Made by a program: the position numbers and the translations under genes. A stretch of DNA of 64,000 nt from NCBI GenBank assembly GCA_022414725.1, contig CM039466.1, positions 17,632,817-17,696,816 on the forward strand, in the 5' to 3' direction. The first letter of the stretch is position 1; every line of letters begins with the position of its first letter. The notes under the pieces are model-generated. The model had not been told where the DNA came from, did no database searches, and saw only the letters and a program-made list of their open reading frames with translations. Below are positions 51,847 through 61,014 of the stretch, in pieces. Source of the DNA: Microglena sp. YARC (lineage: Eukaryota; Chlorophyta; Chlorophyceae; Chlamydomonadales; Chlamydomonadaceae).

Positions 51847-53934
51847 ATGGGCTCGTGGGATCCGCAGTGTCATTGTGAGCAATGGATGCGACCGAATCCT
51901 CCCAACGGGGGTGAAGGTTCCTCTAGATTGGCTAGACGACTGCGCGCCAGCGGCCTCTGCTGCCGGAGAGGAGGGTCCTTCCGCCATCAAGGAAGTAACC
52001 CCCCCGATCAATCCTCCAACTTTACGGTTCCTTCTCTCAATGTTCGACGCCTGTCCTCTGATGTTGAGGATGTCCTGATGAAGCTGTGTTGTGTACAGAC
52101 ACAGATCATCCGTTGTGCATCAGACCCGCAGCCTCATTGCGTCCCCTTCAATTATGATGAAGACTACTCTACTACTACTGATGATGAGGAGGACTTGAAG
52201 AGTGCTACGAGTGCTGACTTCGGTGGCGTGACCCCATCTGCTGCTGCCACTCGTGTCTTTGAGACTTCCGCTGTTTCGCCGGTGTATGAGCCTGCTGATC
52301 AGCAGATGCCTAATCGAGAGCTTTCGCCTGTGTATCAGCCTCAGCCTTCGTCGGCGCCTCCCTTTGAGCCTGTTCCCCCGGCTTACCCGGAGGTGGCTAA
52401 GCCCACTTTCTTGAAGGGCTTTGCTTCTTTTTCCTCTGCATCTGCCCCCATGGAGCGTGGCCTCCCTGGCTACCACACTCGCTCTCGCGAGGCTGCTGTT
52501 TCCTCTGCACGCACCTCTGCTGCTGGTGCCTCCCTGGAACCCCCTCCGCCTCCGCCGGTGGAGCTGCCTCCTGCCCCTGGCCCTCCTCCTATGCTATATA
52601 CGCGGTCATGCGAATCTTGGGAGCATCTGCTCACTGGTGGATCTCCTCCGACTTTGAACTTGCGGGACTACCGCCTGATCAACCAGGATCGACGGGATGG
52701 TGAGTCCTTGAACCGCTCTTTGTACGGTCGGATGGATATGCAGGCTACAATGGCAAATGTTAGTGTGAAGCTGAGGCATCGCCGAGTGATGGCTTTCTCT
52801 GAGCTTGGTACCAGGTGTCGTTCTTTTCTTGGTCCAGTCACTTCTGGGATTCTGTATCCCCCAGATCATGGTGTTTCCTTTGGTGGTACGAGGCGTAGTG
52901 ATCACGAGAAGCTTGGTTATCAGTTTGTGCGAGTGCCTGTCCCTCTGTGTCCTGTTAGCCCAGATTTCGAGCTGCTTATGAGTGTTGCGAGGTCCATTCC
53001 TGTGATTAGGAACATAGACGACCAGCGCGCTCTTGACGCTGGTCTTGCTGCGGAGTATTTCATGGACATTCGTAGGTCCTTGGCTCCTGTCCCTTCTGCG
53101 ATTGGAGCTGGGTCTAATACCCTCATTCATGGTGAGTCTCGGTTTGATCCTGCACTGTTGGGGTTCAGTGCACTGCCTCTCGAACGTCAGGAGTTCATGT
53201 GTTTAACTATGATGCTCGCGAACATGGAGGACGATATGGTCAAGGTATACCAGGACTTTGCCACCCCTCGGGATATCCTTTTGGATATCCGGAAGACGCA
53301 GTCTGATGCCCTTGCCTCTAGAGTCCCTCTCATGCGTATCGAACTTCATAATGCGCACATGGGCCCTTCTGACCGTGTCGATGATTTCTTTCGCATGGTT
53401 CGCAGTCTGTGCACTGACCTCCGCAGTGCTGGACATCCTGTCACTCAGCGCCACGCCATGGAAACCATTGTGAATGGGATCCGTTTGATCCGATTTGAAT
53501 CGCTGCGGATCCAGTACGGTATGATGTTGGCTAACAGACAGACTGTAGATTACTGGTCTTGTCTGGAGGCATATCGGTCTCTCGACATTTTGAACATTGC
53601 TCTCCCCAGGTCCGACTCCAGGCATCCTGGTTGGTCCCGGGACGCTCCCCAGGTTCCTGCCAATGCTGCGTTTCAGCGTGGGCAGGGATCTGGTTCTCAG
53701 GGTTCTGGTTCCAACAAGCGACGTCTGGATTGCACTTGGGGCCCATGCCTCAGCAAGACGACCCACTCGGAGGATCGCTGTTTCACGAAGCATCCGCACC
53801 TGCGTAAGACCAAGCCTGGTGCACCGGTTACCAATCCGGTGCCCATGGCCTTGGCCCTTCCAGGTGTGCTTACTCCGCGGCAGCTGGCCTCCTTGCAGGC
53901 TCAGATTGATGGGTATGCTTTGGACAAGAAATAG
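51847..53934 (+). CDS. Gag-like polyprotein of the copia-like element
   Basis: An open frame of 695 codons ends at TAG (53,932-53,934). From about residue 75 on it is an acidic, then Pro-rich, then helical protein with a retrotransposon-gag-like middle (IELHNAHMGPSDRVDDFFRM) and, at residues 629-645, a zinc-knuckle-like Cys/His cluster (CTWGPCLSKTTHSEDRC) with CX4CX5HX4C spacing rather than CX2CX4HX4C. The first 70 residues look unnatural. The overlapping frame at 51,800-52,070 (KLTKLNGVSWARGIRSVIVS) looks like the true gag start, so a frame break near 52,070 is likely. No ATG is evident in that upstream frame. Confidence 0.8.
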   Translation: MGSWDPQCHCEQWMRPNPPNGGEGSSRLARRLRASGLCCRRGGSFRHQGSNPPDQSSNFTVPSLNVRRLSSDVEDVLMKLCCVQTQIIRCASDPQPHCVPFNYDEDYSTTTDDEEDLKSATSADFGGVTPSAAATRVFETSAVSPVYEPADQQMPNRELSPVYQPQPSSAPPFEPVPPAYPEVAKPTFLKGFASFSSASAPMERGLPGYHTRSREAAVSSARTSAAGASLEPPPPPPVELPPAPGPPPMLYTRSCESWEHLLTGGSPPTLNLRDYRLINQDRRDGESLNRSLYGRMDMQATMANVSVKLRHRRVMAFSELGTRCRSFLGPVTSGILYPPDHGVSFGGTRRSDHEKLGYQFVRVPVPLCPVSPDFELLMSVARSIPVIRNIDDQRALDAGLAAEYFMDIRRSLAPVPSAIGAGSNTLIHGESRFDPALLGFSALPLERQEFMCLTMMLANMEDDMVKVYQDFATPRDILLDIRKTQSDALASRVPLMRIELHNAHMGPSDRVDDFFRMVRSLCTDLRSAGHPVTQRHAMETIVNGIRLIRFESLRIQYGMMLANRQTVDYWSCLEAYRSLDILNIALPRSDSRHPGWSRDAPQVPANAAFQRGQGSGSQGSGSNKRRLDCTWGPCLSKTTHSEDRCFTKHPHLRKTKPGAPVTNPVPMALALPGVLTPRQLASLQAQIDGYALDKK

Positions 53935-55659
53935 GAGGTACGCTCTGTCCTTTTCTCTTGCACTGCGAAATTTTCAAATGTCTGCAGCCCGAGCCTGTCT
54001 GAGGGTGTCTGGCATGTTGATTCTGGAGCTGGGATGTCAATCACAGGTGATATGTCTTTGTTCACTGTGTTTCATGCTTCTGAGACTGGGCCAGCAGTTA
54101 AATTTGGTGATGGTGTGGTTCAACGGTCTGTGGGTCAGGGTTCTATTGTGTTATGTAGTGATTGGTTACCAACACCAATCACTTTAACCAATGTTCTCTA
54201 CATCCCACACTGTCCGGTGAACCTCATGTCAGTAAATGCTGTTGCCCATGCTCACAACTGCAAGATTTCTTTTGATAGTCTTAGTTGTACTGCCACACAG
54301 GGCTCTTCTGTTCTGTGGTCTTTCCCTGCCTCCAGTGATGGTGTGTACAAGTTTGCATGTAGGCCTTGTCACACCCCTCGTGGCCGTTTGTATGGTGCTG
54401 AAGATTATCCAGCTTTTGCTCTTGATGTTGATGAGGATGGTGGAGTTGTGATCCCTACCACTCCTGAATGGTTGTGGCATAGGCGGCTGGGTCACCCTGG
54501 CTATGATGCCATGCACAACCTTGTAAGGAAGGGTTTGGTTCAGAACTTACCCCTCACTCTCCAACAGGTGCAAAGACTGTCTAAGATCCCATGTGATGCT
54601 TGTCAGAAGGCAAAGGGAAAACGTATCCCTTTTCCTAAAGAAAGCAAAACTAGGATCCGTGCCCCATTACAACGCCTTCACTTGGACATCATGGGGCCAT
54701 TTAATATTAGGGGCTTGCGTGGGGAGTTTTATGTTCTGTGTCTCACTGACCAATACTCTGGCTATGCTGAGGTCTTGTGCTTGAGAACCAGGGATGAAGC
54801 TCCCTTAGCAGTTCAAACTACCATCCTCAGATGGATGACTCAGCTGCATGGATTTGTTTTCAAGTGTCTTAGGTCTGACAGGGCTAAGGAATTTATAGTG
54901 AAGTGGTTCGAGGATTGGTTAGAATCGGTTGGTGCTGTGCATGAATTGTCCATGGCTTACACTGCTCAGCAGAATGCGACTGTGGAACGGTACAATGGGG
55001 TCCTTCAGAACGTAGCTAGGAGCATTAACTTGGAGTCTAAGCTCACTAAGTCCTTCTGGCCCTATGCCTTCCTCGCCGCGTGTTACCTACGCAACCGGCT
55101 GCCTAATCAGGGTGACAAGACTCCTTATGAGTTGTTCTTTGGGGTTCTACCTGATGTATCGTTATTGCGCGTGTTCGGGTGCCCATGCTATGTTACCTTA
55201 GTGAATGGGAAGAAGCGCAATAAGCTTGACGAAAGGGCGTTATCTGGTAGACTGGTTGGGTATTCTCTGGTGAGTAAGGGTTATTTTGTTTGGGTTCCTA
55301 AGTTGCGCCAGGTGGTAGAGAGTCGTGATGTGCTCTTCTATGAACAGTTTAGCTATAACTGTATCCCTGGGCTTTTTCCCTATGATGGATCTCAGTATTT
55401 TTCTCGCACCCCTGCCGCTATCATCGGTAAAGGGCTTGATACTACTGACAATGTCCTGGGCCCTTTACCAACCCCGATTGTTGACCGCTTTACTGGTCAT
55501 GGGATGACGATGCGTCCCAGGCCAGGTAATGATGGTGCTGTATCGCGTGCGGCGGCATTGGGCCAGGGGAGTCTGATGTTCCTTCAAGCTCTAATTTATT
55601 CGAATCTCAGGGGGTCGCCGGGCCTTCCTCTGCGCCACGTTTCGTCGGTGAAGTCGTAG
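53935..55659 (+). CDS. Pol, protease and integrase part, in frame with gag after a TAG
   Basis: The frame is identical to that of gag and is separated from it only by the TAG at 53,932-53,934. Just downstream comes the protease site WHVDSGAGMSITG (DSGA at 54,019-54,030). Next is the integrase zinc domain (WHRRLGHPG, then CDACQKAKG), followed by the catalytic core: LDIMGPF, CLRSDRAKEF and NATVERYNG supply the D, D and E. The ATG at 54,034 lies after the protease Asp, so it is not a useful start; readthrough or a missing start must be assumed. The frame ends at 55,659, while a more natural sequence continues in another frame from about 55,560 to 55,757. Confidence 0.9.
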   Translation, partial: EVRSVLFSCTAKFSNVCSPSLSEGVWHVDSGAGMSITGDMSLFTVFHASETGPAVKFGDGVVQRSVGQGSIVLCSDWLPTPITLTNVLYIPHCPVNLMSVNAVAHAHNCKISFDSLSCTATQGSSVLWSFPASSDGVYKFACRPCHTPRGRLYGAEDYPAFALDVDEDGGVVIPTTPEWLWHRRLGHPGYDAMHNLVRKGLVQNLPLTLQQVQRLSKIPCDACQKAKGKRIPFPKESKTRIRAPLQRLHLDIMGPFNIRGLRGEFYVLCLTDQYSGYAEVLCLRTRDEAPLAVQTTILRWMTQLHGFVFKCLRSDRAKEFIVKWFEDWLESVGAVHELSMAYTAQQNATVERYNGVLQNVARSINLESKLTKSFWPYAFLAACYLRNRLPNQGDKTPYELFFGVLPDVSLLRVFGCPCYVTLVNGKKRNKLDERALSGRLVGYSLVSKGYFVWVPKLRQVVESRDVLFYEQFSYNCIPGLFPYDGSQYFSRTPAAIIGKGLDTTDNVLGPLPTPIVDRFTGHGMTMRPRPGNDGAVSRAAALGQGSLMFLQALIYSNLRGSPGLPLRHVSSVKS

Positions 55660-56683
55660 GATTAGGACAGCCTCGGGTCATAGTGGAACCTAGTACAGGT
55701 CCACTGCCCACTAGTCGCCACCCCCGTCCACCTATTCGGATAGCTCGCGGGAGTTGTTGATCACTTCACCCCCTGCTATACCTGGTGGTTTATACCGGAC
55801 CAGGCATTGCGACGATGTGGCCGTCACAGATGATGTGAGTGATGACCTCGAACACTGGTCCGGGTCAGATACTGCGTATGGCTGGGGTGTTCCAGTGTAC
55901 CCAGGCTTCGACGATTTAGAGGCAAAGGAGGCCGGCCTTGTTCAACCACGCATGAGTGCTGCGCTGGGGGCTTTATTACCGGTTACTGCTGATACTGCTG
56001 ATATCCCCGCTGCCCATGTACAAGTACACTGCTTGTACGTGGGGGCTTTTATTTCTACCTCTACTGAACTCTCTTATAAAGCTGCAATGTTACCTACCAA
56101 CCCAGACAGAGATCTCTGGCTGCAGGCTATGAAGGATGAGATGGCCTCCCTCCATGCTCATGGCACTTGGGTCCTCACTCCACAGCCTCCTAGGCAGAGG
56201 ATTCTATCTGGCAGATGGTTATTTTTCAAGAAACATGGGGCTGATGGTTCTTTGCGTTTTAAAGCTCGTTTTGTAGTTCGTGGTTTTCTGCAACGTCCTG
56301 GGCTGGACTACCATGATGTATATGCCCCCGTCTCCTCTAAAGCAGGTCTTCGTGTGCTCCTTGCTGCCATCACTCATAGAAAAATGTTTGTGAGGCAGCT
56401 GGACATCAAGACTGCATTCTTGAATGCCAAGCTGGAACCTGGTCTGGACCTGTTCTGCTACCAGCCTGAGGGCTTTCATGAACTTGGTCCTGACAATGTT
56501 CCCCTTGTGTGCAAGCTTATTAAATCTCTTTATGGTTTGAAGCAGGCACCCAGGGCTTGGAGCAAAGATGTAAAGCAGGTTTTGGTTGCCCACGGTTTTA
56601 CCATGTGCAAAGCTGAACCTGCTCTGTATTTCAGGAGGGATTCTACTGGTGGGGTGGAGCTATGTCCTGACCTATGTGGATGA
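55660..56683 (+). pseudogene. Pol, reverse transcriptase N-terminal part (frame-broken)
   Basis: From 55,754 the frame is open to 56,683. It contains WLQAMKDEMASLHAHGTWVL, GRWLFFKKHGADGSLRFKAR, DYHDVYAPVSSKAGLRVLLA, LDIKTAFLNAKLE and LIKSLYGLKQAPRAW, the standard copia reverse transcriptase blocks including the first catalytic Asp (LDIKTAFLN). The stretch 55,660-55,757 reads naturally in a third frame (RHPRPPIRIARGSC) that ends in a stop. At a G-rich run near 56,649-56,658 the frame changes again just before YVDD. Confidence 0.9.
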
Positions 56684-57645
56684 CTTTATCTGTGCTTTTA
56701 GTGAGCTGCATAGGTATGCCTTGCTGATCAAGGCTATGGAAGCAGCTGGGTGGGAAGTCAAGGAAATGGGTGTACCTGTCCAGTTCCTTTCATTGGACAT
56801 GACTTGTACACTTGATTCTGACGGCAGGTGTGTTAAGATCGACCTCTCCCAGCACTCCTACATTGTTGAGCTGGTGGAGCAGTTTGGTCTCACTGCTTCT
56901 ACCAAGCCCAAGTTTTCAGTTCCCATGTCCAAGTGCACTGTCACTGATCCTCCTGGAGAACCTCTGGCCTCTAATAGCCAGTACCTCTCTCTTGTGGGGG
57001 CTTTGCTGTACCTGGCTACCTGCACAAGGCCTGATATTTCTTTTGCTGTTAGCTACCTGTCCAAGTTTTTCTGCTCAACCCACTGCCCCCCTGTGGGCTG
57101 CAGCCAAGCGCTTGCTTTTGTATTTGAGAGAACATTCCCATCTGGGCCTCACTTACACTCACAGCCCTGGTTTCTCTTTTACTGTCTTTAGTGACTCATC
57201 CTTTGCTGATGATGGGTCTGACAGGAGATCTCAGACTGGCTATGCTGTGCTTGCTGGAGGCTGCCTTGTGAACTGGATGAGCAAAAGGCAACCCACTGTT
57301 GCTGTTAGCTCCAGTGAGGCTGAGTATCAGGCCCTGTCTCAGACTGCCAGGGAGGTGCAATGGTTGAAAAAGTTGAGAATTGATCTAGGGCTGCCTTGTG
57401 ACCTGGTCACCATTCAGGGTGACAACTTGGGGTCCTTGAGCTGGGCCAATGACTGTCAGCTGCTCCCTCGCAACAAGCACATTGATGTCATCCATCACTA
57501 TATCCAGGAGCTGGTGGAGGATGGCCAGGTGGATGTTGCCTATGTTAACACTAAGGACAACTGTGCTGACCCCTTCACCAAGCCCCTTGATCCTATGGTG
57601 TTCTGGCGTTTCATTCGCATGTTTGGAATGACTGCTTCTCCTTAA
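56640..57645 (+). pseudogene. Pol, reverse transcriptase C-terminal part and RNase H (frame-broken)
   Basis: The catalytic YVDD (56,673-56,684) and following block (VQFLSLDMTC, SQHSYIVELVEQFGL, YLATCTRPDISFAVSYLSKF) are in one frame. At a C run near 57,084-57,092 the frame shifts and RNase H follows: FTVFSDSSFADD, QTGYAVLAGGCLVNWMSKRQ, VAVSSSEAEYQALSQTAREV, QGDNLGSLSWAND and RNKHIDVIHHYIQELV, with the acidic residues in place, ending at 57,645. Each enzyme motif is intact, so the breaks are few and simple. Confidence 0.9.
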
Positions 57646-58033
57646 ACCATTTTTTTTTGGTTACATGTATTCTAGAATTTTGGTTACATGTATTCTGGAA
57701 TTTTTGGTTACATTTTAGGGTTTCTTTGGTTACATTTAAAGTTTCTTTAAGTTATCATTGATTGGCATTAGGTTCCTATTCCCGGATCGGGTTTTCTATA
57801 CCGTTGTTACCCGACTTTGATATTTAGTTGTCCTCTTATATCCACTTGGCAAATTTTGGTTCTTTGCCTTGCTTCATACCTTCCCTTACACCCTTCGGGT
57901 TTCATTTGAAGTTTCTCTCGATTTTTTTTCCGGAGTTCTTTGATTTTTTTTTTAATTTGTTACATATAGTTCTATGTCACCAGTGCCATAGGTGGAGTAG
58001 TACTATTGTATGTCACCTGTGTCATAGGTGGAG
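57646..58033 (+). other. 3' untranslated region of the copia-like element
   Basis: TTTTGGTTACAT is repeated four times (57,653-57,735). Two phrases with TATGTCACC-GTG-CATAGGTGGAG (57,973-57,996 and 58,009-58,033) follow; the second ends at the 3' LTR, so ATAGGTGGAG is probably the polypurine tract and has a nearby duplicate. Confidence 0.7.
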
Positions 58034-58357
58034 TATCAGCATGTATAGCGGTGCTCTCACGCGTTTTATGACTTGGTGACTACTTATGTACTCCCTTAGA
58101 ACTATCGGCTCTCCTGAGCCAGCTTCCCGTGGGACTGAGTCATCTTGAGATGACTCAGTGGCAGCTTCCTGTCACCTACGTCTCCGGTCTGATCTGTACC
58201 CTGTTAGGTTCCTGTCTACCGCCTCCTTTCACCACAGGTGCCCCTTTATGGGTCTCCTGTGTCTGTAACGTTATCCTTGTCTCCGTGTATAGATTGGTGC
58301 GTCTGTTCCGCTGCTTTAATCTACTGTCCACTCTACCGGAGTGATTTCAAGCTGATA
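58034..58357 (+). repeat. 3' LTR of the copia-like element
   Basis: 324 bp, identical to the 5' LTR except C for T at 58,311. Followed by the target duplication ACATA. Confidence 0.97.
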
Positions 58358-59081
58358 ACATATTTCACGTTTATGGGGTGTACGTGTTTCCTAACACCTA
58401 CTTTGATCATCAATATCTCACTGCACACTTCGAATCAGGCTGCAGCCAAATTGTAAGCCTATTCACATACAAAAATAAAAGCATAGCAGATTGCCAAAAC
58501 AAATTATATCATTATTATATTAAATCCTATTAAATCCAATTAAATCAAATTAAATTCATTATTAATCAGAAACTTTCATTCAGGATGCGCCTCCAGGCGC
58601 CCTTAATGGGATTTGTACTCCCTGCATTTCAACGCATTGTTTCGTTCCAATTTGGATTTAAATACCTCATTTATAAGGTCCTTGTCTCCTCTTTCACAAA
58701 ACCGTATGCAATCAAATAAACTTCACAACATACAAATTTTGTTTACATTGGATTTAAAGTTGGCTTGGGCCAAATTTGACTTGCTTCATTTCTGTAATTT
58801 CCAGAGTGGCTCCCATCACAATTACAATCTGGCTCCATTGAAGTCGAGTTATGAAATTTTCTATTCGGCCCAACACAAAATGGAGAATATTTGTTGGGAA
58901 ATCTGAAGTCTAATATTAATTCAATGTTAGTTCAAATTAGTTAATAACTGTTTTCAAGCACTCAAGCAGACATGACCATCCCTACTTGATGTGCACAGGC
59001 CACAGTACACCCTGCCGAGCTGATGGGGAGAATTATGGCTCGTTCAGATCTGAGCAGCTTGGATCAGGTTGTCACGGACCA
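58358..59081 (+). repeat. Unit 3: right part, truncated
   Basis: Co-linear with about 36,063-36,783 of unit 1 and carrying the first codons of the OPR exon (AKLMGRIMARSDLSSLDQVV, about 59,010-59,080). It stops at GTCACGGACCA, where unit 1 continues into CATGGGCAGCGC, and the palindrome begins. The OPR repeats and RNase H of this copy are absent. Confidence 0.88.
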
Positions 59082-59443
59082 ACACGGTGTGATGGAACGG
59101 TGCGATAAACGTCCCGGACAAAAACACGGGGTGATAAACACGAGAACGGGGTGATAAACTGGGTACAGATAGCATTATGTAATTAATCCAAATATAAACC
59201 AAAAATATAGTATTTATAGATAAAAATAGAATTACATTAATCCGCGGATTAATGTAATTCTATTTTTATCTATAGATACTATATTTAATGTAATTCTATT
59301 TTTATCTATAGATACTATATTTTTGGTTTATATTTGGATTAATTACATAATGCTATCTGTACCCAGTTTATCACCCCGTTCTCGTGTTTATCACCCCGTG
59401 TTTTTGTCCGGGACGTTTATCGCACCGTTCCATCACACCGTGT
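59082..59443. repeat. 362-bp near-perfect palindrome
   Basis: The left arm (59,082-59,244) and right arm (59,245-59,443) are reverse complements around CCGCGG (59,242-59,247). Ends are ACACGGTGTGATGGAACGGT and its complement. The right arm has one extra 36-bp tandem copy of TTTAATGTAATTCTATTTTT-ATCTATAGATACTATA. The only other difference I saw is TATTTATAG against TATCTATAG. Outer 80 bp are GC-richer with repeated GGGGTGATAAAC motifs; the centre is AT-rich. It lies exactly at the truncation of unit 3. Confidence 0.95.
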
Positions 59444-59464
59444 ATTTTGGCCTGAATTTCTAAA

Positions 59465-59728
59465 ATGTCATCTCACCGCATCGGGTGTCGCGCACGGTGT
59501 GATACCGACGCGTATCTAACACAAATCCGATGTACATCTAACACAAATCTAATTCGGATCTATCCTAAAACTGTCTGTACGGGGGCGAAATCTGGTTTGT
59601 TAGCGCGCATTGAACGAGTCGCAGTTCGACAGAGAGAGATTCGAGTTTGTATGGCTGTAATCTGTATGGATTTTGCGTGGTTTACACTCGTTTTTCGAAG
59701 CGCACACGAAACACTTGTCGTCGATTAA
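59465..59728 (+). CDS. Hypothetical protein, 87 aa
   Basis: ATG at 59,465 shortly after the palindrome (preceded by GAATTTCTAAA). The product is basic, with a hydrophobic C-terminal stretch (VCMAVICMDFAWFTLVF) that could be a membrane segment. No family is recognised. It is followed directly by a copy of the recurring hairpin element (59,739-59,840), as expected if that marks 3' ends. Could be a chance frame. Confidence 0.35.
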   Translation: MSSHRIGCRARCDTDAYLTQIRCTSNTNLIRIYPKTVCTGAKSGLLARIERVAVRQREIRVCMAVICMDFAWFTLVFRSAHETLVVD

Positions 59729-59738
59729 AGCCGCATTG

Positions 59739-60080
59739 AGTCTTACGCAACCGCATTCACTGTGGTTCCGGTACTTAAAAGAAAGCCGTGTGTAGCAAGC
59801 AGGCTTCTGCTTGACAACCCTAGTGAATTTCTGAAGGGAGGGGCGCGGGCACCGTGTAGCGGTGCAGAGGGATTCAGTTGCTGACTCGCACAGTGAATAC
59901 GTGGGGTGCCGCCAACATATTCAACGGATTCCTGAAGGCCCTGTGTTCTCAAGCAGACTTCTGGTTGACAACTCTGTTAGATTTATGAAAGGGAAATCGC
60001 GGGCAGTGGAATTGAGCTGCTGACTCACTCACTCAGATTAAAGGGGTCCTGAAGACCACGTGGTCTCAAGCAGGAAAACA
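59739..60080. repeat. Recurring hairpin element, copies 1-3
   Basis: Copy 1: CTTACGCAACCGCATTCACT, then the 18-bp hairpin CAAGCAGGCTTCTGCTTG (59,796-59,813) and ACAACCCTAGTGAATTTCTG. Copy 2: CAAGCAGACTTCTGGTTG (59,950-59,967), with an imperfect stem. Copy 3: only CTCAAGCAGG (60,064-60,073). The remaining bases are GC-rich spacers (GGGGCGCGGGCACCGTGTAG) and no gene is seen. Confidence 0.8.
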
Positions 60081-60081
60081 T

Positions 60082-60699
60082 TCAGATACCTACAAAACCG
60101 CGGGGAGGCAGATGTGATGCAGGGAATGTATTCAGTTCAGCAAACTGTGCGTCAATGATGAGATGGCATGCCCTTGCATCGTATAAATTCCATGCACACC
60201 TGAGGCAGCGACACATCGTTGCAAAGTGCTCGCAGTTGTTGAATGCGGCGTTGTAGACAAATGGGGTTTGCTCAGCATCTTTGACCAGAGCGAGGGCAAG
60301 GCTTGCCGAGAGGGTCTGATCCGGAGCAGCCCCTTCGGGGTACAAAGCCTCCGCAAAGATAGAGCCGTTGGTAACGAAGTCTTCGTAGGATCGCAATGAG
60401 ACGTTGGCCTGCTCCTTCGAAATTCCCCACACATCAACGACTGTCGGGACTTCGATATCCCCTGGTACCACAACTTGCTGCCCGACAAAGATGCCATGGT
60501 GCCTGTAACCGGATGCGTCTTTGACCATGATCTGGGCGCCAGGCTTAAGCTTGCCGAGCATAGCATAGCCGCTCTTGTACGGCGTCAGGGTAGCATATGG
60601 GTGCCCGAGGTCTGGTGGTGACCAATCTGGAAGCATTCGCTTGATGTGGGCGATTGCCGATGTGAGGATGTCGGCAAGGGGATCTTCCCGAGCTGCCAT
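60082..60699 (-). CDS. LRAT/NlpC-P60-like domain protein
   Basis: The minus-strand product is 205 residues from the ATG at 60,699. It has the signature of the LRAT branch of the NlpC/P60 papain-like superfamily: KPGAQIMVKDASGYRHHGIF with the catalytic-type His at residues 67-68, a beta-rich middle (VVDVWGISKEQ), and FNNCEHFATMCR with Cys156 as the presumed nucleophile. Members are thiol acyltransferases, phospholipases or peptidases; the substrate cannot be told. An upstream frame from ATG 60,835 could be joined by a 37-bp GT-AG intron (60,706-60,742) in phase 0, adding about 33 residues. The shared upstream motif lies about 30 bp before that ATG. Neighbours are compact and virus-like. Confidence 0.75.
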   Translation of the reverse strand: MAAREDPLADILTSAIAHIKRMLPDWSPPDLGHPYATLTPYKSGYAMLGKLKPGAQIMVKDASGYRHHGIFVGQQVVVPGDIEVPTVVDVWGISKEQANVSLRSYEDFVTNGSIFAEALYPEGAAPDQTLSASLALALVKDAEQTPFVYNAAFNNCEHFATMCRCLRCAWNLYDARACHLIIDAQFAELNTFPASHLPPRGFVGI

Positions 60700-60744
60700 G
60701 TTTGTCTGAAATTATGTGAGATAATAATGTTGAGAATCTAACTT

Positions 60745-60835
60745 TGTAAACTTGAAACTGGTGTTTGAAGAAGAGAGTACACTCGTATTTCGATGGCGCG
60801 AGGAACACACGTGTCGGATATCTTTTTTTAGACAA
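60745..60835 (-). CDS. Possible first exon of the LRAT-like gene
   Basis: ATG at 60,835 opens MSKKRYPTRVFLAPSKYECT, LFFKHQFQVYK, then GTTAGA at 60,742. An acceptor ATTTCAG lies at 60,706-60,712 and the joined frame continues TNMAARED without a phase change. An intron of 37 bp is unusually short, so this needs transcript evidence. If wrong, translation simply starts at 60,699. Confidence 0.35.
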
Positions 60836-60862
60836 TGTTTTTACTCTGTTTTGTTCATTTAT

Positions 60863-60905
60863 ACAGTCAACGGAATACTAAAATGAAACCGCTTCGTGTA
60901 CGGCA
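60863..60905. promoter_or_regulatory. Recurring upstream motif, copy 1
   Basis: ACAGTCAACGGAATACTAAA, then ATGAAACCGCTTCGTGTACGGC. Similar blocks occur at 61,266-61,292 (minus), 63,179-63,222 and, in part, 63,241-63,260. Here it lies about 30 bp upstream of the minus-strand ATG at 60,835. Confidence 0.6.
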
Positions 60906-61014
60906 CACCTTACGGTGTAACCTAATGGTGTAGCAACCCACGGGGCAGTGGAACACCAATACGATTTTGAATCAACAAATTGCAGGATGTTAACGAGAAT
61001 ATCGTGGTTCTTTT

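Larger units (their letters stand above)
51424..58357 (+). mobile_element. Ty1/copia-like LTR retrotransposon, nested in unit 3
   Basis: 6,934 bp with two 324-bp LTRs (51,424-51,747 and 58,034-58,357) that differ at one position (T at 51,701, C at 58,311), flanked by the 5-bp target duplication ACATA (51,419-51,423 and 58,358-58,362). Coding order gag, protease, integrase, reverse transcriptase, RNase H defines the copia superfamily. The LTRs begin TATCAGC and end GCTGATA, a perfect 7-bp inverted repeat rather than TG...CA. The near-identical LTRs mean recent insertion, yet the coding region has several frame breaks. Confidence 0.96.
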
